64,000 nucleotides of DNA from Rhodospirillales bacterium (GTDB taxonomy: Bacteria; Pseudomonadota; Alphaproteobacteria; SMXQ01), in contig JABIXC010000003.1 in the NCBI GenBank assembly GCA_018666775.1, forward strand, positions 124,001 to 188,000. Reading direction: 5' to 3'. Positions 46,424 through 56,534 of the stretch are shown piece after piece. The translations under genes and the position numbers were made by a program. How positions within the stretch are numbered: position 1 is the stretch's first letter; each line of letters opens with the position of its first letter. The notes beneath the pieces are model-generated. The model was not told the DNA's origin, did not search any database, and saw nothing but the letters and a program-made list of their open reading frames with translations.

Positions 46424-46547
46424 TGGAATCATTTCTTTGTGTTTAGGGAAGATCACTCAACGTAGAGGCTTCGTATCATGGAACCAAAATAGAAGTTTTT
46501 TGGTACGAATTCCCAATAAAAAAATCAAACAGGGGTATCAGATGAAT

Positions 46548-47504
46548 TTATTGGCGGGGCTGTATCAGCCAGATCACCCCGCCGGGCAATGTGGTTGCCA
46601 GTAGACCGACCCCAAAAATTAAAGACAAACTAAGCGCTGCTTCGGGTGCGATGCCGGCAAAGCCAAGGAAGAAAGCCATTGCCCCTTCGCGCAATCCCCA
46701 ACCGGCATAAGAAAGTGGAATAACGGAGGCCAGGATGACAGGGGGCACCAATGCCAATGCCAAACCGGGTTCCAGGTAAATCCCAAGCCCAGCTGCCAAT
46801 GCCAAAATGGCAGAGACAGTGAGCAGATGGACCAGGGTAGATAGGAACAGGCATAAAACGGTTTGCCCGCCCGCCAGAAACGTTTTTTTGGAGGCCGTGC
46901 TGATGTCTTTGGCCCAGGTGAACAGGGCACCAATCACAGGCAGGGTAAAAAGCCGTTGCCATAGAGGAATGCGGTGAAACACGATCATTATGCCAACGCT
47001 CGTAAAAACCGCCAGAACAAGGCCGCCCAGTGTTGCTGGCAACCGGCTGTCACCCTCCAGCTCAGTCAGAAAGGGCAGGCCAAAGGTGATGAGAATGACC
47101 AGCCCAACCAGGGCAGCAATTCGGTCAAGGCCAACAGAAACCATGGCGCGCAGCGGTGCGCTGCCGCCTTTGAAAATGTGCCACATTCTAAAGGCATCGC
47201 CTGCTAAATTAGTGGGCAACGCCTGATTTATAAAAAGGCTAATGTAGGTAACCCTGTACACGTCCCAATATTTCATGGGTAATTCCTGGGTTCCAAGGAT
47301 AATTTTCCATCGCCATGCGGTGATGCCAATGGCGATGATTTCCAGCCCAAAGGCCAAGGCAAGGGCGGGTATCGAGATAGATTTCAGCCGTGCGCCCAAC
47401 AGCGCCAGATCAATGTCTGAAAAAACCCAGATAATGAGGCCAGCGGATATGGCGACTTTAATCGCCCCCAAGACCCACGTCTTTTTATTTATGGCCAACG
47501 CCAT
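46548..47504 (-). CDS. Flippase-like (UPF0104/LPG-synthase TM region) membrane protein
   Basis: A 318-residue protein with seven to eight hydrophobic segments. It shows the family pattern: an early WRWKIILG segment, FINQALPTNLAGDAFRMW and SYAGWGLREGAMAFFLG, features of the TIGR00374/LPG_synthase_TM family. Members have been linked to lipid or polyprenyl-sugar translocation. Function here is inferred from context. It overlaps the EamA gene by 16 bp. Confidence 0.85.
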   Translation of the reverse strand: MALAINKKTWVLGAIKVAISAGLIIWVFSDIDLALLGARLKSISIPALALAFGLEIIAIGITAWRWKIILGTQELPMKYWDVYRVTYISLFINQALPTNLAGDAFRMWHIFKGGSAPLRAMVSVGLDRIAALVGLVILITFGLPFLTELEGDSRLPATLGGLVLAVFTSVGIMIVFHRIPLWQRLFTLPVIGALFTWAKDISTASKKTFLAGGQTVLCLFLSTLVHLLTVSAILALAAGLGIYLEPGLALALVPPVILASVIPLSYAGWGLREGAMAFFLGFAGIAPEAALSLSLIFGVGLLATTLPGGVIWLIQPRQ

Positions 47505-48490
47505 TCCATGAGCTCCTGAGGCAGGTCCAGATAGGGCGCAATCATGTCAATGGACACAGCAAGTGCCAGGGCACCCAAAAGTGAGATCACCATACCGACC
47601 ACCATTTTTGCGTCAAATATTTCATGTTCGCGGTTCACCAATGTGCTGAACAGGGTGCGGAAAACAATGGACGTGCGCTGAATGGGCGACACAACCGATA
47701 CAGGGGCAATGGTCAGTGCTGCGTAGCGAAACATTTGAGCAACACATACGGCAACGCCGGAAAAAAGAAACCAGGGCAGGGATTTGCGATCGGTTGCCCT
47801 GATTTCTGAAATACGGCCTTTGGGGATAAGGAAAAGACAAAAAAAGATCGAAGCCGCAAAATAGGAAACAAGTCCGGCAGCCATGCTCTTGTCGCTGTGT
47901 TCAAGGCCTAAGCGCACGAAAATTGGGCTGAGCCCGTAGCCTGTCGCTGTCAGTGCGGCAAAGATGTAGCCTTCCATATATTTTGGTTCGAACTTTTTGG
48001 GGGCATCGGGGTTTTCTTCAGACCCTTTTGCTTCGCTCTCTTTTTTAGCTTTTTGTGCTTTTTTGCGTCGACCCATAACCATGACCGCAGGGCCGATGGC
48101 GATCAAAATCAGTCCTAACACGCGCAAAGGGGTCAATTGTTCGTCCAGCCAGATGATGGCCAGCGTTACGGACATGATCAGGTTCACCTGCTGTACCGGC
48201 CCGGCCAGATTGGCGCCAATGGCTTTGACGGCTCGATACCCACAATACCGTCCCCATACGAAATGAAAGACACCAGCCAGTGAAAGCCAAACATAAGCCA
48301 TGCCATCAAAGGTGAAAATGGCATCAAGCTCACCTGCGACGACAGCAACGATAAAAAACAGGGGAACACCCAGAGGCACGGTGACGGCCAAGGCCTGAAA
48401 CGTCGTGGATGCAATTACCCCCCGGCGTATGCTGGCGCTGTTCAGCCCAAAGGATGCAGCAGAAATAAGGGCATAAAGTGCGCCAAGCAT
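47489..48490 (-). CDS. EamA/DMT-family membrane protein
   Basis: A 333-residue drug/metabolite transporter with ten helices in two EamA repeats, joined by a long charged linker (KKAQKAKKESEAKG...). FHFVWGRYCGYRAVKAIGANLA and GLILIAIGPAVMVMG are EamA signatures. Related small proteins (ArnE/ArnF) flip undecaprenyl-phosphate-aminosugar, so this could be a flippase of the deoxysugar operon; import or export of another metabolite is equally possible. First gene of the minus-strand run of ten. Confidence 0.82.
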   Translation of the reverse strand: MLGALYALISAASFGLNSASIRRGVIASTTFQALAVTVPLGVPLFFIVAVVAGELDAIFTFDGMAYVWLSLAGVFHFVWGRYCGYRAVKAIGANLAGPVQQVNLIMSVTLAIIWLDEQLTPLRVLGLILIAIGPAVMVMGRRKKAQKAKKESEAKGSEENPDAPKKFEPKYMEGYIFAALTATGYGLSPIFVRLGLEHSDKSMAAGLVSYFAASIFFCLFLIPKGRISEIRATDRKSLPWFLFSGVAVCVAQMFRYAALTIAPVSVVSPIQRTSIVFRTLFSTLVNREHEIFDAKMVVGMVISLLGALALAVSIDMIAPYLDLPQELMEWRWP

Positions 48491-48714
48491 GAAAGTGGGA
48501 AACCAGACTTATTGTTGTTATTGCCTTGAAAGGGAGGCGCAGTATCCCTGAAAATGCCCTTCGGGGGAAGGAAAAGCACTAAATATAGGATGTTTGTAGC
48601 AACTTGTGCTTAATTCGCTCGCAATAGAGCATTAACTAAGTTTGTATTATGATTTCCGCTGCTTAGAAGCGTTTGCCATTCGTTAGGGTGGTGTAATGGG
48701 TCGGGAAGACATAA

Positions 48715-51700
48715 ATGGCTAAAAAATTAGAGAACACGACGGGTTTGCTGATTGAGCAAACCGTCAAACAAGCCCGGTTGGGCTTAAAGGGAAGTGCTGG
48801 CGAACGGTTTGAGCTGTTTGCGCAACTTTATTTTACCGGGGTTGTCCACGAAGACATTGCGACACAGACCCCCCAAGACCTTGCAGGCCAGACCCGGTCC
48901 ATTCTGGGGTTTCTCGGCAAGCGCAAACCGGGCCGTGCCTTGGTTCGTGTTTTTAATCCCGAATATGCGCGTGATGGCTGGAACGGTAATCATACCGTTA
49001 TCGAAATAATTAATGATGACATGCCCTTTTTGGTGGATTCGGTAAGAGCGGCCCTGAATTTCCGGGGCTATGGGATCAATTTGGTGATCCATCCCATTAT
49101 TGCTGTGACCCGCGATAAGGCGGGCACCCTTAAGTCCGTGAAGGCTATTTCCGATACCGGAAATAAAGCCAAAAGCAAAGAGAGCTTCCGGGCGGAATCC
49201 ATCATCCATATGGAAATAGATCGCCAAGCAACCGCGTCGGAAATTGCAGAGATAAAACGCGCCCTCAATACCGTAACGGATGATGTGCGCTCTGCGGTTA
49301 AGGGCTGGATGCCCATGCGCAACAAATTGGCTGAGATTATTGATGGCCTGCCCGCCAAAGGCGGCGCCGGTGTAGAAGAGGTCCGGGAATTTTTAAAGTG
49401 GCTTGATGATGATCATTTTACGTTCCTTGGGTACCGTCGCTATGACTTCACCACGGCTGATGCCAAGGGTGAAGGCGCCATTGTTCGCAATTCCGGTCTT
49501 GGCATCTTAAGCAAACCATCAACCCGGGTGTTTACCCTCGATAACAGCGCAGGGTTTGGCAAGGTGCGGCGCCAGTTGGCGGCATCAGAACTGGTTACCA
49601 TTGCAAAGGCCAACCGCCGCTCAACGGTTCATCGCTCGGTCCATATGGATACCATCGGTATTAACATCATGGATGCGCGGGGAAAGACGGTTGGGGAACA
49701 CCGATTTATTGGCTTATTCACATCCCATGCCTATAGCCTGAGCCCGCGGTTTATCCCGCTTTTGCGGCGCAAGATTGAACGGGTTATTGCTAAAACGGGG
49801 CTGAAGCCATCAAGCCATGACGGCAAAGCATTGCTGCATACCCTGGAAACGTATCCTCGTGATGAGTTATTCCAGATTTCTGAAGGCGATCTTTTAGAAA
49901 GCGGATTGGGCATTCTCCACCTTCAGGAACGACAGCGTACTGCGTTGTTCACGCGCAAGGACCCATTTGGCCGGTTTGTTTCCTGTCTCGTCTACACACC
50001 CAAAGAAGAGTTTGGCACACCGCTCAGGGAGCAGTTTGAAACCATCCTTTGTGCGGCCTTTAACGGAACCGTTTCAACTTTTTACACCCATATCGGTGAT
50101 GAGCCATTGGCTCGGGTCCATTTTATCATCAAGACCGATCCCGGGCGCAGCTTGCGCTATGACCACAATCAAATAGAAGCAGACCTTGCTGTCGCTGCGC
50201 GGTCCTGGGCCGATGAACTACGGGACGATCTTGTCGCCGCCCATGGCGAACGCGATGGTCTGATTTTGTTTGATCGATATAAAGATTCGTTTGCCATTGC
50301 TTACCGCGAAAGTTTCAGTGCCACCCAGACAATCCATGACATTGAAAAAATTGAATCTCTGGTGTCCGGTTCTGGTCATGCCCTAAATCTTTATCGCCGC
50401 CAGGGCGCAGAAGGTGACGCGCTGCAGCTCAAAATTTATCAGCAAGATATGCCCATTCCCCTTTCCGATGTTCTGCCCATGCTGGAAAACATGGGGCTTC
50501 GGGTGATGGCAGAAGTTCCTTTCTCGGTTGCCTGTGGCCCGGATAAAACCGTTTGGATTCACGACTTTGAATTGCGTCAGTGTTTATGTCCGGACGAGAA
50601 ACAAAAAGGGCCTGGATTTGCAAAAATAAAAGAAGTGTTCGAAGAGGCCTTTGCCTGCGTCATGCGGGGCGATATTGAAGATGATGGCTACAACCAATTG
50701 GTGCTCGCCGCGGCCCTTGGCTGGCGTGATGTTGTTTTGTTGCGCGCGTATTCAAAATATTTGTGGCAAATACGCGCCCCCTTCAGTCAGGATTATATGA
50801 TCTGCACGGTGGCCTCCAATCCGGGTTTTGCACGGATGTTGGTGGATCTTTTTGTTGCCAGGTTTGATCCCAAAAATCGCAAAAAGGCCGAAGCCCGCGC
50901 GGTGATTTTAAAAGTTAAATACGAAGCAGCGCTGGAAGCTGTCCAAAGTCTGGACGAAGATCGTATTCTTCGCCGCTTTCTCAATCTGGTTTTAATGACC
51001 CTTCGTACCAACTACTACCAACCAGATAGTGCGGATTGTCCTAAATCATATGTTTCATTCAAACTGGCAAGTGATGGCATTGATGATTTGCCACTGCCCA
51101 GGCCTTGGCGCGAAATTTTTGTCTATTCTCCAAGCATGGAAGGTATTCATTTGCGCGGTGGCCCGGTGGCCCGTGGCGGCATCCGTTGGTCGGATCGGCG
51201 TGAAGATTTTCGCACTGAAATCCTCGGCCTGATGAAGGCACAGGTGGTTAAAAACCCTGTGATTGTGCCAACGGGCGCAAAGGGGGGCTTCGTTGTGAAG
51301 CGCCCACCATTGACCGGCGGGCGCGAAGCGTTCCTGGCCGAAGGGATTGAATGCTACAAGGACTTGATGCGGGGCCTTCTCGACATTACCGACAACCGTT
51401 CCGGCGATCATATCATCCCCCCCAAAGACGTTGTTCGCCACGATGGTGATGACCCCTATTTGGTGGTTGCCGCAGATAAGGGCACGGCGACCTTTTCAGA
51501 TATTGCGAATGGTGTCTCCAGAGATTATGGATTTTGGCTGGATGATGCCTTTGCATCAGGCGGGTCCGTTGGGTATGACCATAAAAAAATGGGGATTACC
51601 GCACGGGGTGCCTGGGAATCGGTCAAACGGCATTTCCGTGAAACCGGCAAAAATATTCAGAAGCAGGATTTTACTGTGGTTGGCGTCGGCGATATGGCGG

Positions 51701-53568
51701 GCGATGTGTTTGGCAACGGCATGCTGCTTTCGCGCCACATTCAATTGGTGGCAGCGTTCAACCATATGCACATTTTTATTGACCCCGATCCAGATCCGGA
51801 CAAAAGCTTTGTTGAAAGGCAACGTCTGTTCAAAAAACCGCGATCATCATGGACTGATTATGACAAAAAACTAATCTCAAAGGGCGGCGGCATTTTTGAA
51901 CGCAGTGCCAAATCCATTCCCCTTTCACCGGAATTAAAAAAACTGTTGGGCATTTCGCAGGGAAGCCTTTCCCCAGACGATCTTGTCCGCCACCTGTTGA
52001 TGGCAGAAGTTGATCTTCTGTGGTTCGGTGGCATTGGCACCTTTGTTAAGGCGGCGGGTGAAAACAACGCAGATGCCGGTGATCGCGCCAATGATGGGGT
52101 GCGGATCAATGGTGCAGATCTTCAGTGTAAGGTTTTGGGAGAAGGCGCAAACCTTGGGATTACCCAGGCAGGGCGCATTGAATATGCCCAAAATGGCGGC
52201 CGCCTGAATGCAGACTCGGTGGATAATTCTGCAGGCGTTGATTGTTCGGATCACGAAGTCAATATCAAGATTCTTCTGGGCCAATTGGTGGATTCCAAAA
52301 AGCTGACCATGAAGGCCCGGGACAAACTTTTGAAGTCTATGACAGCAGAAGTATCAAAGCTTGTTTTGCGGGATAATTATCTCCAGACCGCAGCGCTCAG
52401 TATTGCTCAATCACAAGCACCAACGCGCCTGCCAAATGCGGTTCGTCTGATCCGTTCTTTAGAAAAAATAGGCTTGCTTGACCGTGTGGTGGAAGGCCTG
52501 CCTGACGAAGAAGCCCTTGCCCAACTTGATAACGCTGGTGCCGGGTTGACCCGGCCCGAAATTGTTGTGTTGCTGGCCTACGCAAAAATTGCGCTCAAAG
52601 ACGAATTGATGGTTTCCGATCTGCCTGATGATAAATTTTTGGTGGACGATTTGGTCGAATACTTCCCCACACCGATCCGCAAAAACCATAAAAAGGCCAT
52701 CACTGATCACCGGTTGGCACGTGAAATTGTGGCAACATCTATTACCAATCAGATCATAAATCGGGGCGGGTTCACGTTTGTGAACGACCTGAAGGAACGG
52801 TCCGGCTGTGATGCGATTGCCGTCGCACAGGCATTTATCATTGTTCGCGACGCCTTTGACTGTGGCGCGCTCTGGGATGGCATAGAGGCTTTGGATAACA
52901 AGGTTGATGCGGCATTGCAGCTGGATATGTTGCAACAAATTGCTGGGTTCATGGAGCGTGCAACCTTGTGGTTCCTACAAAATGGCGACCATCCACTGGA
53001 TATGGGGATTACAATTGAACTGTATCGCCCGGGGATTAAGGCGTTGGCTAAATCCCTGTCCAAAATTGTTTCCGCTGATGATCAGGCGACGGCCAATGAT
53101 ATGCGCCAAGGCCTTGTTGACCGGGGTGTTCCAAAACCATTGGCGGGCGCGGTTACGGACCTTTCTTTCCTGAACGTTGCCCCGGATATCATCAGGATAT
53201 CGGATGGTAACGTGAGGGAAGTCGCAGCAGGGGCTCAAATTTATTTTGGGGTTGGCCATCGGTTTGGGTTCGATTGGCTGCGGGGTGCAGCACTGCGTAT
53301 GGATTGCCAAACGCCATGGCAGCGCCAAGCCGTCCAAGCCATCGTGGACGATCTTTATGGCCTGCAATATGAAATTGTGGCTCATGTCATGGAGGTGGCG
53401 GGCGACGTTGGTATTGCCGGTGCCATGGTGGATATCTGGGCCGATGATCGAAAAAACCATGTGGCCCGGTGTGAACAAATGTTGGCAGACATGCAGGGCG
53501 CGGCCAACATTGATGTTTCCATGTTGGCGGTTGCACTGCGCCAGTTGCGACAATTGGTAACGGGCTAG
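48715..53568 (+). CDS. gdhB: NAD-dependent glutamate dehydrogenase, large (about 180 kDa) type
   Basis: A 1,617-residue protein. The N-terminal half carries ACT-like regulatory regions; the C-terminal half is catalytic, with GGPVARGGIRWSDR, PTGAKGGFVVKR (substrate Lys), GGSVGYDHKKMGITARGAW (shortened) and the NAD-binding VVGVGDMAGDVFGNG. The length matches the large class found in alphaproteobacteria. It oxidises glutamate to 2-oxoglutarate and ammonium, feeding the TCA cycle. The start ATG is preceded by GGGAAG. Divergent from the EamA gene by 224 bp. Confidence 0.96.
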   Translation: MAKKLENTTGLLIEQTVKQARLGLKGSAGERFELFAQLYFTGVVHEDIATQTPQDLAGQTRSILGFLGKRKPGRALVRVFNPEYARDGWNGNHTVIEIINDDMPFLVDSVRAALNFRGYGINLVIHPIIAVTRDKAGTLKSVKAISDTGNKAKSKESFRAESIIHMEIDRQATASEIAEIKRALNTVTDDVRSAVKGWMPMRNKLAEIIDGLPAKGGAGVEEVREFLKWLDDDHFTFLGYRRYDFTTADAKGEGAIVRNSGLGILSKPSTRVFTLDNSAGFGKVRRQLAASELVTIAKANRRSTVHRSVHMDTIGINIMDARGKTVGEHRFIGLFTSHAYSLSPRFIPLLRRKIERVIAKTGLKPSSHDGKALLHTLETYPRDELFQISEGDLLESGLGILHLQERQRTALFTRKDPFGRFVSCLVYTPKEEFGTPLREQFETILCAAFNGTVSTFYTHIGDEPLARVHFIIKTDPGRSLRYDHNQIEADLAVAARSWADELRDDLVAAHGERDGLILFDRYKDSFAIAYRESFSATQTIHDIEKIESLVSGSGHALNLYRRQGAEGDALQLKIYQQDMPIPLSDVLPMLENMGLRVMAEVPFSVACGPDKTVWIHDFELRQCLCPDEKQKGPGFAKIKEVFEEAFACVMRGDIEDDGYNQLVLAAALGWRDVVLLRAYSKYLWQIRAPFSQDYMICTVASNPGFARMLVDLFVARFDPKNRKKAEARAVILKVKYEAALEAVQSLDEDRILRRFLNLVLMTLRTNYYQPDSADCPKSYVSFKLASDGIDDLPLPRPWREIFVYSPSMEGIHLRGGPVARGGIRWSDRREDFRTEILGLMKAQVVKNPVIVPTGAKGGFVVKRPPLTGGREAFLAEGIECYKDLMRGLLDITDNRSGDHIIPPKDVVRHDGDDPYLVVAADKGTATFSDIANGVSRDYGFWLDDAFASGGSVGYDHKKMGITARGAWESVKRHFRETGKNIQKQDFTVVGVGDMAGDVFGNGMLLSRHIQLVAAFNHMHIFIDPDPDPDKSFVERQRLFKKPRSSWTDYDKKLISKGGGIFERSAKSIPLSPELKKLLGISQGSLSPDDLVRHLLMAEVDLLWFGGIGTFVKAAGENNADAGDRANDGVRINGADLQCKVLGEGANLGITQAGRIEYAQNGGRLNADSVDNSAGVDCSDHEVNIKILLGQLVDSKKLTMKARDKLLKSMTAEVSKLVLRDNYLQTAALSIAQSQAPTRLPNAVRLIRSLEKIGLLDRVVEGLPDEEALAQLDNAGAGLTRPEIVVLLAYAKIALKDELMVSDLPDDKFLVDDLVEYFPTPIRKNHKKAITDHRLAREIVATSITNQIINRGGFTFVNDLKERSGCDAIAVAQAFIIVRDAFDCGALWDGIEALDNKVDAALQLDMLQQIAGFMERATLWFLQNGDHPLDMGITIELYRPGIKALAKSLSKIVSADDQATANDMRQGLVDRGVPKPLAGAVTDLSFLNVAPDIIRISDGNVREVAAGAQIYFGVGHRFGFDWLRGAALRMDCQTPWQRQAVQAIVDDLYGLQYEIVAHVMEVAGDVGIAGAMVDIWADDRKNHVARCEQMLADMQGAANIDVSMLAVALRQLRQLVTG

Positions 53569-53574
53569 GCCGGG

Positions 53575-54882
53575 ATGGGAATGGGGGAATCATCATATAA
53601 ATCCCCTAAATCGTACAAAATGCACAAAACACGACGCGTGCAGGCGGCTTGGTGCCTTTATGATTGGGCAAATTCTTCGTTCCCGGCAGTCATTCTAACC
53701 TTTGTTTTTGCGGCCTATTTCACCCGTTCCGTTTCCGTTAATCCGGTTGAAGGCACGGCTCAGTGGGGGATGGCGATCAGCCTTTCTGCCATCGCAATTG
53801 CCATCATCAGTCCCGTGCTTGGCGCCATTGCCGACAACAATGGCCCGCGCAAGCCATGGCTTGGGGTCTTTACTGTGTTGTGCATTGTGGCAACGGGTTT
53901 TTTATGGATTGTGGAACCCCATCCGGCGTTTGTTTTGCCGGGGCTTATTCTTTTGGGCATTGCCAATTTTGCCTTTGAAACAGCCGTGGTTTTTTACAAT
54001 GCCATGCTGCCCGAATTTACCCCCCGCCCCCTTTTGGGCCGCATGTCGGGCTGGGGTTGGGGGTTGGGCTATGCGGGTGGCCTTGTTTGTCTTGGATTAA
54101 TTCTTCTGGTCTTTATTTATGCAACACCCGCCCCCTTTGGCCTTGATCGATCCGCCCTTGAACATGTGCGCATTGTGGGCCCGGTTGCCGCCCTTTGGTA
54201 TGGCGTGTTTGCCCTGCCGCTGTTTCTGTTTGTGCCCGATTGCCCATCCAGTGGGGTGTCCATTGGCGTGTCTATAAAACGCGGATTGCGGCAACTTGTT
54301 CAAACATTTTGGCGCATACGGGATCACAAGGAAATCATGCGGTTTCTGGTTGGGCGAATGATTTATACCGATGGGTTAAACACCCTGTTTGCCTTTGGCG
54401 GTGTTTATGCCGCCGGCACATGGGGGATGGCCGTGGACGAGGTTATTCTGTTCGGCATTGCCATGAGCCTGACCGCAGGGATTGGGGCCGCAGGGTTTGC
54501 CTGGATCGATGACTGGATCGGCGCAAAGCGCACCATCATCATCGCCTTGTTTGGGCTCATTGTGTTTGGCGGGCTGATTTTTGTGGTGACTTCCAAAGCC
54601 GCGTTTTGGGGTTTGGGGATGGGGCTTGGCATTTTCTTTGGCCCAGCCCAGGCGGCCAGCCGGTCCTTGATGGCACGCATGGCCCCAAAAGAGCTGCGCA
54701 CAGAGATGTTTGGCTTTTATGCGCTTTCTGGCAAGGCGACGGCCTTTATTGGCCCGGCACTTCTGGGGTGGGTGACGGTCATGGCCAATTCCCAAAGGGT
54801 GGGCATGGCAACGGTGCTGATCTTCTTTGTGGTCGGCCTGATCATTATCTGGCCCCTGAAGGAGCCACAAGAGACAGCGTGA
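53575..54882 (+). CDS. UMF1/Atg22-type MFS transporter
   Basis: A 435-residue twelve-helix protein with [35 protein letters not shown] and [13 protein letters not shown], the markers of the UMF1 (Vacuole effluxer Atg22-like) subfamily of MFS. Substrate unknown; the yeast relatives export amino acids. The start at 53575 follows the gdh stop by 6 bp, which suggests co-transcription; an internal ATG at 53620 lies nearer the conserved core. Confidence 0.86.
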   Translation: MGMGESSYKSPKSYKMHKTRRVQAAWCLYDWANSSFPAVILTFVFAAYFTRSVSVNPVEGTAQWGMAISLSAIAIAIISPVLGAIADNNGPRKPWLGVFTVLCIVATGFLWIVEPHPAFVLPGLILLGIANFAFETAVVFYNAMLPEFTPRPLLGRMSGWGWGLGYAGGLVCLGLILLVFIYATPAPFGLDRSALEHVRIVGPVAALWYGVFALPLFLFVPDCPSSGVSIGVSIKRGLRQLVQTFWRIRDHKEIMRFLVGRMIYTDGLNTLFAFGGVYAAGTWGMAVDEVILFGIAMSLTAGIGAAGFAWIDDWIGAKRTIIIALFGLIVFGGLIFVVTSKAAFWGLGMGLGIFFGPAQAASRSLMARMAPKELRTEMFGFYALSGKATAFIGPALLGWVTVMANSQRVGMATVLIFFVVGLIIIWPLKEPQETA

Positions 54883-56484
54883 TCAGTGCCGGAAGTGGCG
54901 CATGCCGGTCATCACCATGGCAAGCCCGGCTTCATCTGCGGCCTTGATAACATCTTCGTCCCGGATGGACCCGCCGGGCTGGATAATCGCTTCGGCACCT
55001 GCTTCTGCCGCCGCTAGAAGGCCATCGGCAAAGGGGAAGAATGCATCCGATGCCACCACGGACCCAATGGCGCGGGTTTGCGCCTCACCGGCGGCTTGGG
55101 CGCCTTCCTGGGCTTTCCATGCGGCGATGCGCGATGAATCAACGCGGCTCATTTGCCCGGCCCCAATGCCTACTGTGGCACCGTCTTTTGCGTAAACAAT
55201 GGCATTGGATTTGACGTGTTTGCAGATGGTAAAGGCAAACAGCAAATCCTTGATCTGATCATCGGTGGGCTGGCGTTTGGTCACAACTTTCAAATCTTCT
55301 GGCCCGATATGGCCCTGATCGCGGCCCTGAAGCAAAAACCCGCCCGCCAGGGTGCGAACGGTCATGCCCGCTGTGTCTGCGCTGGCCATGGCACCTGTGG
55401 CGAGGACGCGGACATTCTTTTTTGCAGATAAAATTTTGCGCGCATCATCGGATATTTCCGGTGCGATCACGACTTCAACAAACAGCTTGGCAATTTCTTC
55501 GGCCATGGGGCCTTCCAGCACCCGGTTGCACGCAATGATGCCGCCAAAGGCAGAGACCGGATCACACGACAGCGCGCGAAGATAGGTGGCCAGCAGGTCG
55601 TCGCCCGTGGCAACGCCGCAAGGATTGGCATGTTTGATAATGGCGACGGCGGGCTGGCTAAATTCACTCACCAGTTCAAAGGCCGCATCGGTATCGTTGA
55701 GGTTGTTAAAGCTTAATTCCTTGCCCTGAATTTGTTCGGCCATGCCCACACCCGGCCGGGGATGGGTGGGGTCTAGATAAAAAGCGGCTTGTTGATGGGG
55801 ATTTTCCCCATAGCGCAGCGTTTGGGAAAGCTTTCCAGAGACGGTGACCCGGTCTGGAAAAGGCGTTCCCAGCGTGTCTGCAAACCAGCCGGAAATGGCG
55901 GAATCATAGGCCGCTGTCCGGGCATAGGCCGATGCGGCCAGTGTTTTTCTGAATTCAAGGCCGGTGGCCCCTTTGTCAGAGGTTTGCTCGCCATCCATTT
56001 CTTGCTTTAAGGCATCATAATCGCCCGTATCGGTAACGACGGAGACAAAGGGGTGGTTTTTTGCCGCCGCCCGGATCATGGCCGGGCCACCGATATCGAT
56101 GTTTTCAACGCAGGTGTCATAATCGGCACCCTTGGCGACGGTTTCTTCGAAGGGATAGAGGTTGATCACAATTAGATCAATGGCCGGGATGCCGTGGGCC
56201 GCCATAGACTCAAGATCGCCCGCATTGTTGCGCCGCGCCAAAATGCCGCCATGGATTGTTGGGTGCAGGGTTTTGACCCGGCCATCCATCATTTCAGGAA
56301 ATCCGGTCACGTCAGACACATCTTTGACGTCCAGTCCCCCATCACGGAGGGCTGCGGCGGTGCCACCCGTAGAAACAAGCTCTACCCCATGGCCAACAAG
56401 GAAGCGGCCCAATTCAATCAGTCCGGTTTTGTCAGAAACACTAAGAAGGGCACGGGTAATGGGGATGGAATCAAAATCAGCCAT
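54883..56484 (-). CDS. purH: Bifunctional AICAR transformylase/IMP cyclohydrolase PurH
   Basis: A 533-residue enzyme doing the last two steps of IMP synthesis. The N-terminal IMP cyclohydrolase domain starts [12 protein letters not shown] and has [13 protein letters not shown] and [12 protein letters not shown]. The C-terminal AICAR transformylase holds [25 protein letters not shown] and the terminal [18 protein letters not shown] 56484 fits family length; a TTG at 56496 with AGAGG upstream is an alternative. It ends right at the stop of the convergent MFS gene. Confidence 0.97.
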   Translation of the reverse strand: MADFDSIPITRALLSVSDKTGLIELGRFLVGHGVELVSTGGTAAALRDGGLDVKDVSDVTGFPEMMDGRVKTLHPTIHGGILARRNNAGDLESMAAHGIPAIDLIVINLYPFEETVAKGADYDTCVENIDIGGPAMIRAAAKNHPFVSVVTDTGDYDALKQEMDGEQTSDKGATGLEFRKTLAASAYARTAAYDSAISGWFADTLGTPFPDRVTVSGKLSQTLRYGENPHQQAAFYLDPTHPRPGVGMAEQIQGKELSFNNLNDTDAAFELVSEFSQPAVAIIKHANPCGVATGDDLLATYLRALSCDPVSAFGGIIACNRVLEGPMAEEIAKLFVEVVIAPEISDDARKILSAKKNVRVLATGAMASADTAGMTVRTLAGGFLLQGRDQGHIGPEDLKVVTKRQPTDDQIKDLLFAFTICKHVKSNAIVYAKDGATVGIGAGQMSRVDSSRIAAWKAQEGAQAAGEAQTRAIGSVVASDAFFPFADGLLAAAEAGAEAIIQPGGSIRDEDVIKAADEAGLAMVMTGMRHFRH

Positions 56485-56534
56485 GGGTGGGTTCAAAAAG
56501 CCTCTGGTTGGATGGTGAAAAAATTGTGGGGCGA

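Noticed and set aside
52771-52790. TTCACG-TTT-GTGAA-like palindrome inside the glutamate dehydrogenase gene as a third parS
   Set aside because: It lacks the central CACGTG and does not match the 16-bp parS consensus.
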